Shown: piece by piece, positions 1 through 5,469 of the stretch | How the letters are laid out: each line of letters opens with the position of its first letter | Numbering within the stretch: the first letter of the stretch is position 1 | Assembly (NCBI GenBank): GCA_050740975.1 | Contig: JBOIEE010000080.1 | Coordinates: 1 to 8,736 of the forward strand | Direction of reading: 5' to 3' | Source of the DNA: JBOHHR01 sp050740975 | GTDB taxonomy: Bacteria; Pseudomonadota; Gammaproteobacteria; JBOHHR01 | Length of the DNA: 8,736 nucleotides | Made by a program: the position numbers and the translations under genes | Notes under the pieces: generated by a model | Told to the model about the DNA's origin: nothing | Databases searched by the model: none | What the model saw: the letters and a program-made list of their open reading frames with translations, nothing else

Positions 1-322
1 CCACGTGCTTGTATAACGCGCGGTCGATCTGAGCGCGGGTCGCCCGCACCGCAGGCCCTTTACGCGCGTTTAAAATGCGAAATTGGATCCCCGCCCGATC
101 CGCCGCGCGCGCCATCATCCCGCCCAAGGCGTCGATTTCCTTGACCAGATGTCCCTTGCCGATACCGCCGATGGCGGGATTGCAGGACATTTGACCCAGG
201 GTCTCGATGTTCTGAGTCAAAAGCAGCGTCCGCGCGCCCATGCGCGCGGCGGCCAAAGCCGCCTCGGTACCGGCATGCCCGCCGCCGACAACGATGACGT
301 CAAATCGCTCGGGATGATGCAT
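1..322 (-). CDS. mnmG: MnmG (GidA), tRNA uridine-34 5-carboxymethylaminomethyl modification enzyme, N-terminal part
   Basis: FAD-dependent enzyme that works with the GTPase MnmE to install the cmnm5 group on uridine 34 of certain tRNAs in the cytoplasm. Seen here: 107 codons of the N-terminus starting MHHPERFDVIVVGGGHAG. This carries the Rossmann dinucleotide-binding glycines (GGGHAG, residues 13-18), the family signature SCNPAIGGIGKGHLVKEID (about 46-64, including Cys47), and NARKGPAVRATRAQ (85-98), all strongly diagnostic. The gene continues past the left edge, so the full length (about 630 residues in the family) cannot be judged. The ATG is the only in-frame start nearby and is preceded by a modest AGGCGG-like ribosome site. 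In many gammaproteobacteria rsmG, parA, parB and the atp operon follow mnmG in the same direction. Here mnmG points away from the atp genes at the other end of the window. Confidence 0.97.
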   Translation of the reverse strand, partial: MHHPERFDVIVVGGGHAGTEAALAAARMGARTLLLTQNIETLGQMSCNPAIGGIGKGHLVKEIDALGGMMARAADRAGIQFRILNARKGPAVRATRAQIDRALYKHV

Positions 323-344
323 AACCGCCTGCGAACCGTGTGAG

Positions 345-360
345 GTACTGGAAATAGTAC
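345..360. repeat. Small inverted repeat upstream of mnmG
   Basis: GTACT, six bases, AGTAC, centred about 30 bases upstream of the mnmG start. It could be an operator or a leader hairpin for mnmG, but five-base arms are easily found by chance and no clear -35/-10 pair surrounds it. Confidence 0.25.
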
Positions 361-518
361 ACAAACATGGACCCCGCCGTACAGGAGATCGCCTTTGCCT
401 TTGCGGCAGGCGTAAGAGTTCGTGGAGAAGGGCGACTCTTGCCGGTGACGAGGAGAGGATGCAACTAATCAGAAAATGGGCCCCGAACACCTCGCGCGGT
501 TTCGGTAATACCTCGGTC

Positions 519-541
519 CTGCCGGAATAGTATTCTGGCAG
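519..541. repeat. Hairpin (10-base arms, 3-base loop) downstream of the His-rich gene
   Basis: CTGCCGGAAT, AGT, ATTCTGGCAG: ten-base arms with a single mismatch (a G-U pair in one RNA orientation) and a three-base loop. It lies about 100 bases past the stop of the minus-strand His-rich gene, so it could end or stabilise that transcript. No T-run follows on either strand, so it is not a canonical intrinsic terminator. A protein-binding palindrome is the alternative. Confidence 0.5.
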
Positions 542-639
542 TACCTACCTACCCCTCGGCCCGCAGCTTGAATCCTCGCCGATCCTAGCGGGCAGTGAAG
601 CGACCCAGCGCTTACAGGCCTCCTCATTACCTCATTACC

Positions 640-1047
640 TCAGCGGAAATAAAACCCGCCGCGAAACCCAAAGCCGTGGTGAAAGCCATGGTGCCCAAAT
701 CCGTGTCCGAAGCCGTGATGCCGAAAACCGTGGGTTCCGTAATGCGGAAAATAATAGCGCGGGAAATGGTGCTTGAACCCCGGGTGGACCCTCAAGCCGT
801 GATGGCGAAAACCATGATGGCCAAAACCGTGGTGGCGGAATCCGTGATCGCCAAAACCATGATGCTTGAATCCGTCGTGGCCAAAACCGTGATGGCCGAA
901 TCCAAAGTGCCCATGAAAATCGCCCACGCGGATGTAACCCGTCGAGCTGCCGGAATAGTGTTTTTCCTCGCTAAGCTCAGCAAAGGTCGCGGGTGTTGCA
1001 AGCGCCAGCGATAGGCAGGCGGCTCTTATTACATGCATTCTCATCAT
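640..1047 (-). CDS. Small exported His/Gly/Phe-rich repeat protein, unknown function
   Basis: 135 residues. The N-terminus looks like a Sec signal peptide: basic start, a hydrophobic stretch around AACLSLALATPATFA, and a TFA|ELS cleavage site after residue 23. The mature part has 27 histidines in about 112 residues, plus abundant Gly and Phe. Residues 49-83 are seven tandem five-residue units of the form GF(G/K/R)(H/D)(H/D), followed by a Tyr/Pro-rich linker (about 88-105) and a second His-Gly-Phe block (106-130). Several in-frame ATGs cluster at the start. GGAG lies 4 bases before the first and 7 before the second, so the true start may be 1044. There are no Cys residues after the signal and no catalytic motif. 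Inference: an envelope or secreted protein, perhaps binding divalent metal or forming an assembly. It is not a family I can name. Confidence 0.75.
   Translation of the reverse strand: MMRMHVIRAACLSLALATPATFAELSEEKHYSGSSTGYIRVGDFHGHFGFGHHGFGHDGFKHHGFGDHGFRHHGFGHHGFRHHGLRVHPGFKHHFPRYYFPHYGTHGFRHHGFGHGFGHHGFHHGFGFRGGFYFR
799..903 (-). repeat. Seven tandem 15-base units encoding GFxHH pentapeptides
   Basis: Inside the His-rich gene, 105 bases are built of seven imperfect 15-base units, each encoding Gly-Phe-(Gly/Lys/Arg)-His/Asp-His/Asp. The periodicity leaves a long open frame on the opposite strand too (MAKT/MAES-like repeats), which is a by-product. Such tandem arrays expand and contract by slippage, so unit number may vary between strains. 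Confidence 0.8.
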
Positions 1048-1100
1048 TGCGCTCCCGATGTTGGTTCAGGGTGACGCGCACCCAAAGCGAAGGCGTGGCC

Positions 1101-1646
1101 TTATGTTTCTTTGACGCCTGGGCTGCGGTGCTGTTCCTTCAATTTGGCATAATGCTTGGCCGAGTACTCCAGAAACTGCAACTCCCGCGCGTTCAGGCGG
1201 CGTATTTGTTTCGCTGGGATCCCCATCCAAAGATGGTCGCCCGCTAAGATCTTACCGGCCGGGACGAGACTTCCGGCACCCAAGCTCACGCGCGGTTCCA
1301 GCACCGCTCCATCCATTACGGTTGCCGCCATGCCGATGAGGCAATAATCGCCCACCGTGCATGCGTGCAAGATGGCTTTATGCCCCACGGTGACATAATT
1401 GCCGATAGTCAGCGCATAACCGCCCGGTGAGAACTCGCCATCGTGGGTCACGTGCAAAACCGATCCGTCTTGCACGTTCGTGTAATCGCCGATGCGGATG
1501 GCATGAACATCGCCGCGCGCGACAACGAGCGGCCACAGCGAGCTGTGCTCGCCTACAGTAACATCCCCGATGACCACCGCAGAGTCATCGACATACGCGG
1601 TAATGGCGATACGGGGCCGCTTGCCCTCAAAGCTCCTGGTCGTCAT
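1101..1646 (-). CDS. Gamma-class carbonic anhydrase family protein (YrdA-like, left-handed beta-helix)
   Basis: 181 residues, the usual length for this family. Hexapeptide-repeat turns forming a left-handed beta-helix run from about residue 18 to 143 (such as AVVIGDVTVGEHS, LTIGNYVTVGHK, VSLGAGSLVPAG), followed by a C-terminal helix. The residues expected at the zinc site between trimer subunits are present: His65 (VLH), His89 and His94 (GHKAILH). So are the companion Arg44/Asp46 (ARGD) and Gln59/Asp60 (VQDG). The acidic loop of the archaeal Cam prototype is absent, as in the bacterial YrdA/PaaY relatives, whose carbonic anhydrase activity is variable. Reaction, if active: CO2 hydration in the cytoplasm; substrate specificity is unproven. 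The ATG at 1646 has only a weak ribosome site. The gene is divergent from dgkA across 187 bases and lies 53 bases upstream of the His-rich gene in the same direction. Confidence 0.9.
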   Translation of the reverse strand: MTTRSFEGKRPRIAITAYVDDSAVVIGDVTVGEHSSLWPLVVARGDVHAIRIGDYTNVQDGSVLHVTHDGEFSPGGYALTIGNYVTVGHKAILHACTVGDYCLIGMAATVMDGAVLEPRVSLGAGSLVPAGKILAGDHLWMGIPAKQIRRLNARELQFLEYSAKHYAKLKEQHRSPGVKET

Positions 1647-1814
1647 CCAGCCGTAATATAAATTAACGCAACTTTTACTATCATACGATTACAATTCGTA
1701 CCGTGGGGCGCTCTGTTGCCGTTTCCGGGAAGGGATCGGAAGCCGAAGAAATTGCTCTTTCAATACAGGATGTTCATTTGCAACCCATAACGTATCCTAT
1801 CTGAAACAAAACTT

Positions 1815-1830
1815 CGCTTATACGCTTATA
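1815..1830 (+). repeat. Tandem CGCTTATA x2 just before the dgkA start
   Basis: Two exact copies of CGCTTATA back to back, ending three bases before the GTG of dgkA. They occupy the place where a ribosome site for that GTG would be, which is one reason to consider the TTG at 1849 as the real start. It may be chance. Confidence 0.5.
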
Positions 1831-1833
1831 CCC

Positions 1834-2247
1834 GTGGAGAAAGATTTTTTGACACCGACATCTCGTTTGACCCCGACAGCGCATAAGCGGGCCACCGGTT
1901 TCACCCGCTTGTGGAAAGCCTTAGGCTATTCGATCAACGGCTTGCGATCCTCCTATCGATATGAGGAAGCCTTTCGCCAAGAAGTTCTCCTCGGCGCTTT
2001 CTTGATCCTTCTCGCGTTTTTGATGCCCGTTTCCAGCCTAGGCAAGCTGTTATTGGTGAGTAGCGTTCTATTGGTGTGGATCACCGAGCTTCTCAATTCC
2101 GCTGTCGAGGCTGTCGTCGACCGAGTGTCCATGGAATACCATGAGCTCGCGAAGCATGCCAAAGACGCGGGCAGCGCCGCCGTATTGGTCAGCCTGCTTT
2201 TTTGCCTCATCGTCTGGGTATGGGTCCTTAGCGATCGCTTTTGGTGA
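1834..2247 (+). CDS. dgkA: Diacylglycerol kinase, prokaryotic membrane type (DgkA)
   Basis: Small inner-membrane enzyme that phosphorylates diacylglycerol to phosphatidic acid with ATP, returning the diacylglycerol left from periplasmic glucan or lipid modification to phospholipid synthesis. From about residue 21 (TGFTRLWKALGYSINGLR) the protein follows E. coli DgkA to the end. It has an amphipathic N-terminal helix with EEAFRQE (44-50), then three membrane helices (about 51-65, 70-90, 114-132). The catalytic block ELLNSAVEAVVDR (85-97) is followed by YHELAKHAKDAGSAAV (102-117), holding the conserved Glu85, Asn88, Glu92, Asp96, Lys110 and Asp111. As called, it is 137 residues from a GTG that lacks a ribosome site. 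TTG at 1849 (132 residues) has GGAG nine bases upstream and is an equally good start. E. coli DgkA has about 122 residues. thiL follows after 141 bases. Confidence 0.95.
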   Translation: MEKDFLTPTSRLTPTAHKRATGFTRLWKALGYSINGLRSSYRYEEAFRQEVLLGAFLILLAFLMPVSSLGKLLLVSSVLLVWITELLNSAVEAVVDRVSMEYHELAKHAKDAGSAAVLVSLLFCLIVWVWVLSDRFW

Positions 2248-2388
2248 ATCTTGGGCAGCGGCCGACATGTGCTAACTCATTGAAGAGCCAAAAGATCGGC
2301 ATTCAAGCATGAAGCAGTGCATCCAGTGCTAGCGGCGTGATTGTCCAGTTTCAGCAAACACCCACTGGAGCGAGTAGGGTAGGGCGGC

Positions 2389-3348
2389 GTGGCGCTTAGC
2401 GAGTTTGAAATCATCCAGCGGTTTTTCCACCGTGGGGGGATATCGCGCCAGGATGTGGCGCTCGGAATAGGCGATGACGGAGCAGTGGTGCGGGTTGCGG
2501 ATGGGTGTGACCTGGTTATCAGCACAGATATGTTGATCTCCGGTGTACACTTCTCGGCCGACGCTGAGCCTATTGATATCGGGTTTCGGGCCCTCGCGGT
2601 AAACTTAAGTGACCTCGCTGCTATGGGGGCCGAGCCGGCCTGGGCGACTTTGGTGTTATCCTTGCCTGAAGCCAATGAGCTCTGGCTAAGCGCGTTTGCG
2701 CGGGGCTTTTTCGCACTGGCGGACGAAGCGTCGGTGCAATTGATCGGCGGCGATATAACCCGCGGCCCCTTAACCATCACGGTGTCGGTATACGGATCGG
2801 CGCCGCGAGGTAAGGCTTTGTTGCGCTCGGGCGCGCGCCCGGGCGATCTGATCTTTGTCACGGGAACCTTGGGGGATGCAGCCGCCGCCCTGGAACCAGA
2901 CCTCAAAACGGCTTCTGCGATACATACCCAGGCATTGAGACAGCGGCTTCTGCGCCCCGTGCCGAGGTTCATCGTGGGTATCGCTTTGCGCGCGGTGGCG
3001 AGCTCGGCGATTGACATTTCCGATGGCTTAGCCTCGGACTTGGGACATGTCGTAGAAGCGAGCGGTGTCGGCGCCAGGATAGAAGTCGCCTCGTTGCCGC
3101 TTTCGGAGGCCTTATGCCATTTGCTAATGCGGCAGCGAGCGTGGGAGCTTGCCTTGAGCGGGGGCGATGACTACGAACTGTGTTTTACCGCTCCTGCCAG
3201 GCACGAGGCATTGGTTGCGCGCTTGGCGCACTCGAGCGATTGCCCGATCACTCAGATCGGCGTTATCGAGAGCGAGCTTGGTCTCCGCTGGATAATGCCC
3301 GATGGCAGTCTTATGGCGATTGCCCGGCCGGGTTACCGGCATTTTTAG
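2389..3348 (+). CDS. thiL: Thiamine-monophosphate kinase (ThiL)
   Basis: Cytosolic ATP-dependent kinase converting thiamine monophosphate to thiamine diphosphate, the last step of cofactor synthesis. 319 residues, normal for the family (about 325). Diagnostic motifs appear in order: GIGDDGAVV (26-34), STDMLISGVHF (45-55), NLSDLAAMGAEP (72-83), GGDITRG (120-126), DISDGLASDL (209-218) and SGGDDYEL (257-264). These include the aspartates that bind Mg-ATP and substrate. The GTG start follows a purine-rich stretch (GGAG and two GGG runs within 20 bases). In many proteobacteria thiL sits between nusB and pgpA. Here it follows dgkA and neither partner is present, so the operon context differs from the common one, although dgkA and pgpA share a phospholipid theme. 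No intrinsic terminator follows. Confidence 0.97.
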   Translation: MALSEFEIIQRFFHRGGISRQDVALGIGDDGAVVRVADGCDLVISTDMLISGVHFSADAEPIDIGFRALAVNLSDLAAMGAEPAWATLVLSLPEANELWLSAFARGFFALADEASVQLIGGDITRGPLTITVSVYGSAPRGKALLRSGARPGDLIFVTGTLGDAAAALEPDLKTASAIHTQALRQRLLRPVPRFIVGIALRAVASSAIDISDGLASDLGHVVEASGVGARIEVASLPLSEALCHLLMRQRAWELALSGGDDYELCFTAPARHEALVARLAHSSDCPITQIGVIESELGLRWIMPDGSLMAIARPGYRHF

Positions 3349-3545
3349 GGCACTTCGATTAATTCGAGGGCCCGGTGGTGCAAGGAGATGCCGCGAATGT
3401 TTCAAGCAGGTAACAGTCTGAAAAAGATTTTTCGAGTCCCCTTAGTCTAGTCCACCCAAGTGCAGAGCCCAACAGCAGTAAGCCTAGCGAAAACATTTTG
3501 AACCTTTGCCGCGGACTCCCGGGTTCTTTACTCTATGGCCCTGTT

Positions 3546-3573
3546 TTGCGATTCAAGTTTCTCAAGATATGGT
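3546..3573 (+). promoter_or_regulatory. Candidate sigma70 promoter for the 141-residue hypothetical gene
   Basis: TTGCGA, 16 bases, TATGGT (4/6 and 4/6 matches). Transcription would begin near 3580 and give a leader of roughly 50 bases before the ATG at 3628. It would also exclude the upstream in-frame ATG at 3535. The match is only moderate. Confidence 0.3.
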
Positions 3574-3627
3574 TTAGTATGCCGGCTGGCAGCCAAATGT
3601 CTTAACCTTATTGAAAGAGCCTATCGT

Positions 3628-4053
3628 ATGAACTGGAAAGAGCAATTTGACAAGGCGATCGGGACCCTGAAAGGCCTCGCAGAGAGCGGTCCGATCAAAG
3701 ATCTCACGTCCAAGGCCAAGGTGACGGCAAGCGATCTCGCGAAGAGGGCCAAGGAAGGGGCGCTCAGCGCCGCGGAGGCCTTTGTGGAGGCTAACGCCGA
3801 CCCCTCAGCCGTCAAGGTCCGTTACCTCAACGCTGACTTCAGCATCGTTTCGCCCTCGAACGGCCTCGAGATCACGCGTCCCCAAGGCGGCACTCTGGCG
3901 ATTTCGGACGGCGTCGGTAATGCCGTGGTCATTAACGCCTCGGCCGCAGGGGCCCAAGTCACGGAGACGGTCGGCACGGTCAAGAAGCTTAACGACAATA
4001 CCTATGACTTGGGCGCCGAGGACGGCATTAACGTGGTAGTCTTTAAGAGCTGA
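3628..4053 (+). CDS. Hypothetical protein, helical N-terminus and probable beta-rich C-terminus
   Basis: 141 residues from the ATG of MNWKEQFDKAIG, preceded by GAAAGAG eight bases upstream. The frame is open back to an ATG at 3535, but those 31 residues look unlike protein and the Shine-Dalgarno-like match favours 3628. Residues 1-57 are a Lys/Ala/Glu-rich amphipathic helical stretch with no Pro except one near 22. Residues 62-141 alternate short hydrophobic strands with Gly/Asn/Asp turns (for example VKVRYLNADFSIV, GTLAISDG, AVVINAS, INVVVF) and end in VVVFKS. No signal peptide, no membrane helix, no Cys. The helical half recalls surface-binding proteins such as phasins in composition only. 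I do not recognise the family. It is probably monocistronic and faces the minus-strand block. Confidence 0.75.
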   Translation: MNWKEQFDKAIGTLKGLAESGPIKDLTSKAKVTASDLAKRAKEGALSAAEAFVEANADPSAVKVRYLNADFSIVSPSNGLEITRPQGGTLAISDGVGNAVVINASAAGAQVTETVGTVKKLNDNTYDLGAEDGINVVVFKS

Positions 4054-4368
4054 CGAGAGAGAGATTGTAGAAGCCCTTAGAGGCGTGGCCTAATGAGAAG
4101 AGCTATTAGCACCTGTCGAAGACCTTGGCGACACAAACCGGGATGACGATCGCCTGGCTGACCCGCCAGCGCTTGCTATCCGTTCGCGCGCTTTAGATGC
4201 GTGCCCACGGCTATACCTGATGTCATCGTGTGCTCCACTACCGTGACCGTTTCGCCGGGAGCGAAATGGGTCGCACGCAGTGCGCCCGCAGGGCGCGGGC
4301 CAAGGATGGCTCGCGACTACCGCCCGGTGCGGACCCGCATGCCGTGGTGGTGGGGGGCTAGAGGCCAA
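4054..4368. other. Non-coding region between convergent genes
   Basis: About 315 bases between the end of the 141-residue hypothetical gene (plus) and the end of the PH-domain gene (minus). Open frames exist on both strands but give Arg/Pro/Ser-rich translations typical of GC-rich shadows, with no usable ribosome site. A short CTGGC/GCCAG hairpin (4154-4169) and a pair of GC-rich hairpins (4272-4296) are the only structures seen. Transcripts from both sides probably end here, though no T-run terminator is visible. Confidence 0.55.
4272..4296. repeat. Two overlapping GC-rich hairpins with identical GCA loops
   Basis: CGCAC-GCA-GTGCG (4272-4284) and GCGCCC-GCA-GGGCGC (4282-4296) share the bases 4282-4284, so only one can form fully at a time. 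They lie between convergent genes and could act as factor-assisted or bidirectional termination structures. There is no T-tract on either side. Confidence 0.4.
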
Positions 4369-4893
4369 TCACCCCCGGCTACCCGATTGGGCGGCTTCGG
4401 TTTGCGCGGCGGACATGGCCTGAACAAATAAATGAGGTTGCTCTGGAGAAATGAGCCACGGGCGACCACTAGTGCACTCGATCCAAACGAGGTCATTGAT
4501 CCGGGAAATATACATCTGGACAATTCCTCGTCTTTGCGTCCAAAGCCAGCCGAACCCGCCCCAGAGACCTCCCGCGCCGACGCGCACACCCCACCCGACC
4601 TCACGTTTTAGATCTCGACCATTGATGGTTCGTACGTGCGAAATGTTTGCGCGCCCAATTTGGCGCCGCTTGAGCGGCCAGATCACTTCGAGCGCATCCT
4701 GACGAACGACAAAGTGAGTGGGACGAAACAGAAGCCAGACCCAAGAATAGATGGCCAGCAATAGGATTGCGGGCGCAAGTAGGAAAGGCGGACCCAGGAA
4801 TGAACCAACCAAGAACAAGACGGGAAGCGCCAGAAGGGCAACCGTGACAGACCGGATCAGGGTACACATCGGTGCGATTCGAAAGCTCTTCAC
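4369..4893 (-). CDS. Two-TM membrane protein with C-terminal bacterial PH-like domain
   Basis: 174 residues from a GTG; an internal ATG at residue 9 is an alternative and neither has a clear ribosome site. Two membrane helices are predicted by eye at about 12-32 and 37-56, separated by a short Gly/Pro turn (a hairpin). Residues 58-163 follow: FVVRQDALEVIWPLKRRQI, a Gly/Trp-rich loop (100-119), then LVWIECTSGRPWLISPEQPHLFVQAM. The last segment matches the end of bacterial PH-like domains of the bPH_5 type (beta-strand, xLISPExPxxFxxAL, closing helix). Such proteins are envelope-associated and mostly of unknown role. It is last in the minus-strand block, 21 bases after the stop of the four-TM gene, so it is probably cotranscribed. 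Confidence 0.8.
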   Translation of the reverse strand: MKSFRIAPMCTLIRSVTVALLALPVLFLVGSFLGPPFLLAPAILLLAIYSWVWLLFRPTHFVVRQDALEVIWPLKRRQIGRANISHVRTINGRDLKREVGWGVRVGAGGLWGGFGWLWTQRRGIVQMYISRINDLVWIECTSGRPWLISPEQPHLFVQAMSAAQTEAAQSGSRG

Positions 4894-4914
4894 GGCTGAG
4901 GAAGGAGTGGCACG

Positions 4915-5433
4915 TCAGACGCCCAAACGGCAAAGCTCAGCGGCGCGGATATCCGCGTCCAATGGAGCGCTTGGTTGGGCGTCACTACGAGATACGTTTA
5001 GGTGCCGACGTTCCTTGACGTGAAACAAAATCATAAGGGCAACCACGAGAATTAGGATCAGCACGCACATGCTCGTCGCGGAGACGTTGTTTGGGCCACC
5101 GAAGCCCATTACCGTCCATTGTCCGGCCCGGTCCGCAATGAAGACTGCTAGGATCGAGAACAATCCTAGGATCGGCAGAAAGACCCGAGCTGCGCGATAA
5201 ACCGATAAACGCACGCGAGAGAACCACAGCCAGGTACCAAACAGGTTCGGAATGAGAAAGCAACCAAACACAAGAGCCGCGGTATCAGAGCTACGACCGA
5301 CTAAGACGACAGCCATAATTAGCAGCCAAAGAGTGCCTCCAAGCTGCAATCCGAACCAACCGGCGTTCCATTGTGGAACCGGATTATCTGGGGATACGTC
5401 AGGGCCACGCTCGAATTTTTTTCTGTACATCAT
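4915..5433 (-). CDS. Conserved hypothetical membrane protein, four TM helices
   Basis: 172 residues. Membrane helices by eye at about 27-46, 51-72, 82-101 and 120-138, with a polar C-terminal tail (140-172). The segment NAGWFGLQLGGTLWLLI (23-39) is the most distinctive part. From memory it resembles a family of uncharacterised membrane proteins with NAGWFGSQLG, but I cannot name one. The start is odd: the first dozen codons and both possible ATGs lie inside a palindromic repeat (5402-5458), and no Shine-Dalgarno is visible. The next in-frame Met is residue 40, inside the first helix, so the ATG at 5433 or 5430 is still the best choice. The gene begins 36 bases after the end of neuB and is followed by the PH-domain gene after 21 bases. 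Confidence 0.75.
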   Translation of the reverse strand: MMYRKKFERGPDVSPDNPVPQWNAGWFGLQLGGTLWLLIMAVVLVGRSSDTAALVFGCFLIPNLFGTWLWFSRVRLSVYRAARVFLPILGLFSILAVFIADRAGQWTVMGFGGPNNVSATSMCVLILILVVALMILFHVKERRHLNVSRSDAQPSAPLDADIRAAELCRLGV

Positions 5434-5458
5434 TGGACAAATAAATCGAGCCTGGCCC
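5402..5458. repeat. REP-like imperfect palindrome spanning the start of the four-TM gene
   Basis: Arms at 5402-5421 and 5439-5458 match as an inverted repeat at 17 of 20 positions, around a 17-base loop. The core of each arm is GGGCCA(C/G)GCTCGA followed by a T-rich stretch. The GGGGCCAGGCTCGATTTATT form recalls, from memory, REP sequences associated with REP-type (IS200-like) transposases in proteobacteria; no such transposase gene is in the window. The loop holds the ATGATG used by the downstream minus-strand gene. Confidence 0.65.
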
Positions 5459-5469
5459 CTTTAGCTCCG

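Larger units (their letters stand above)
323..639. other. Intergenic region between mnmG and the His-rich gene
   Basis: About 317 bases without a believable gene on either strand; all frames are broken or give composition unlike protein. It should hold the mnmG promoter (minus strand), but I could not place a convincing one. It is also the 3' flank of the His-rich gene. The only structures I see are the small inverted repeat beside mnmG and a stronger hairpin at 519-541. No DnaA-box cluster was seen, although mnmG often lies near oriC. Confidence 0.6.

Noticed and set aside
323..594. oriC next to mnmG
   Set aside because: No cluster of TTATCCACA-type DnaA boxes or AT-rich unwinding element was seen here or in 7290-7662; isolated TTATCC-like hits do not suffice.
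519..959. 13-base direct repeat CTGCCGGAATAGT at 519-531 and 947-959, perhaps a duplicated fragment of the His-rich gene
   Set aside because: A 13-base match within 8.7 kb is roughly expected by chance, and the flanking similarity is weak and not in a consistent reading frame.
595..1014. Open frame on the plus strand with MAKT/MAES-like repeats
   Set aside because: It is the antisense reading of the 15-base repeat array. The minus-strand frame has a signal peptide, a ribosome site and sensible composition, so this is a shadow.
2322..2369. TCCAGTG/CACTGGA inverted repeat upstream of thiL
   Set aside because: Seven-base arms 34 bases apart occur easily by chance and no TPP riboswitch features (such as a CTGAGA element) were seen there.
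3498..3535. ECF (sigmaE-like) promoter: TGAACCTTT spaced from a GTTC-like -10
   Set aside because: The -10 match is poor and the spacing uncertain; too weak to list.
4090..4431. Genes on either strand in the convergent gap
   Set aside because: Translations are Arg/Pro/Ser-rich, have no ribosome sites, and one overlaps the real PH-domain gene.
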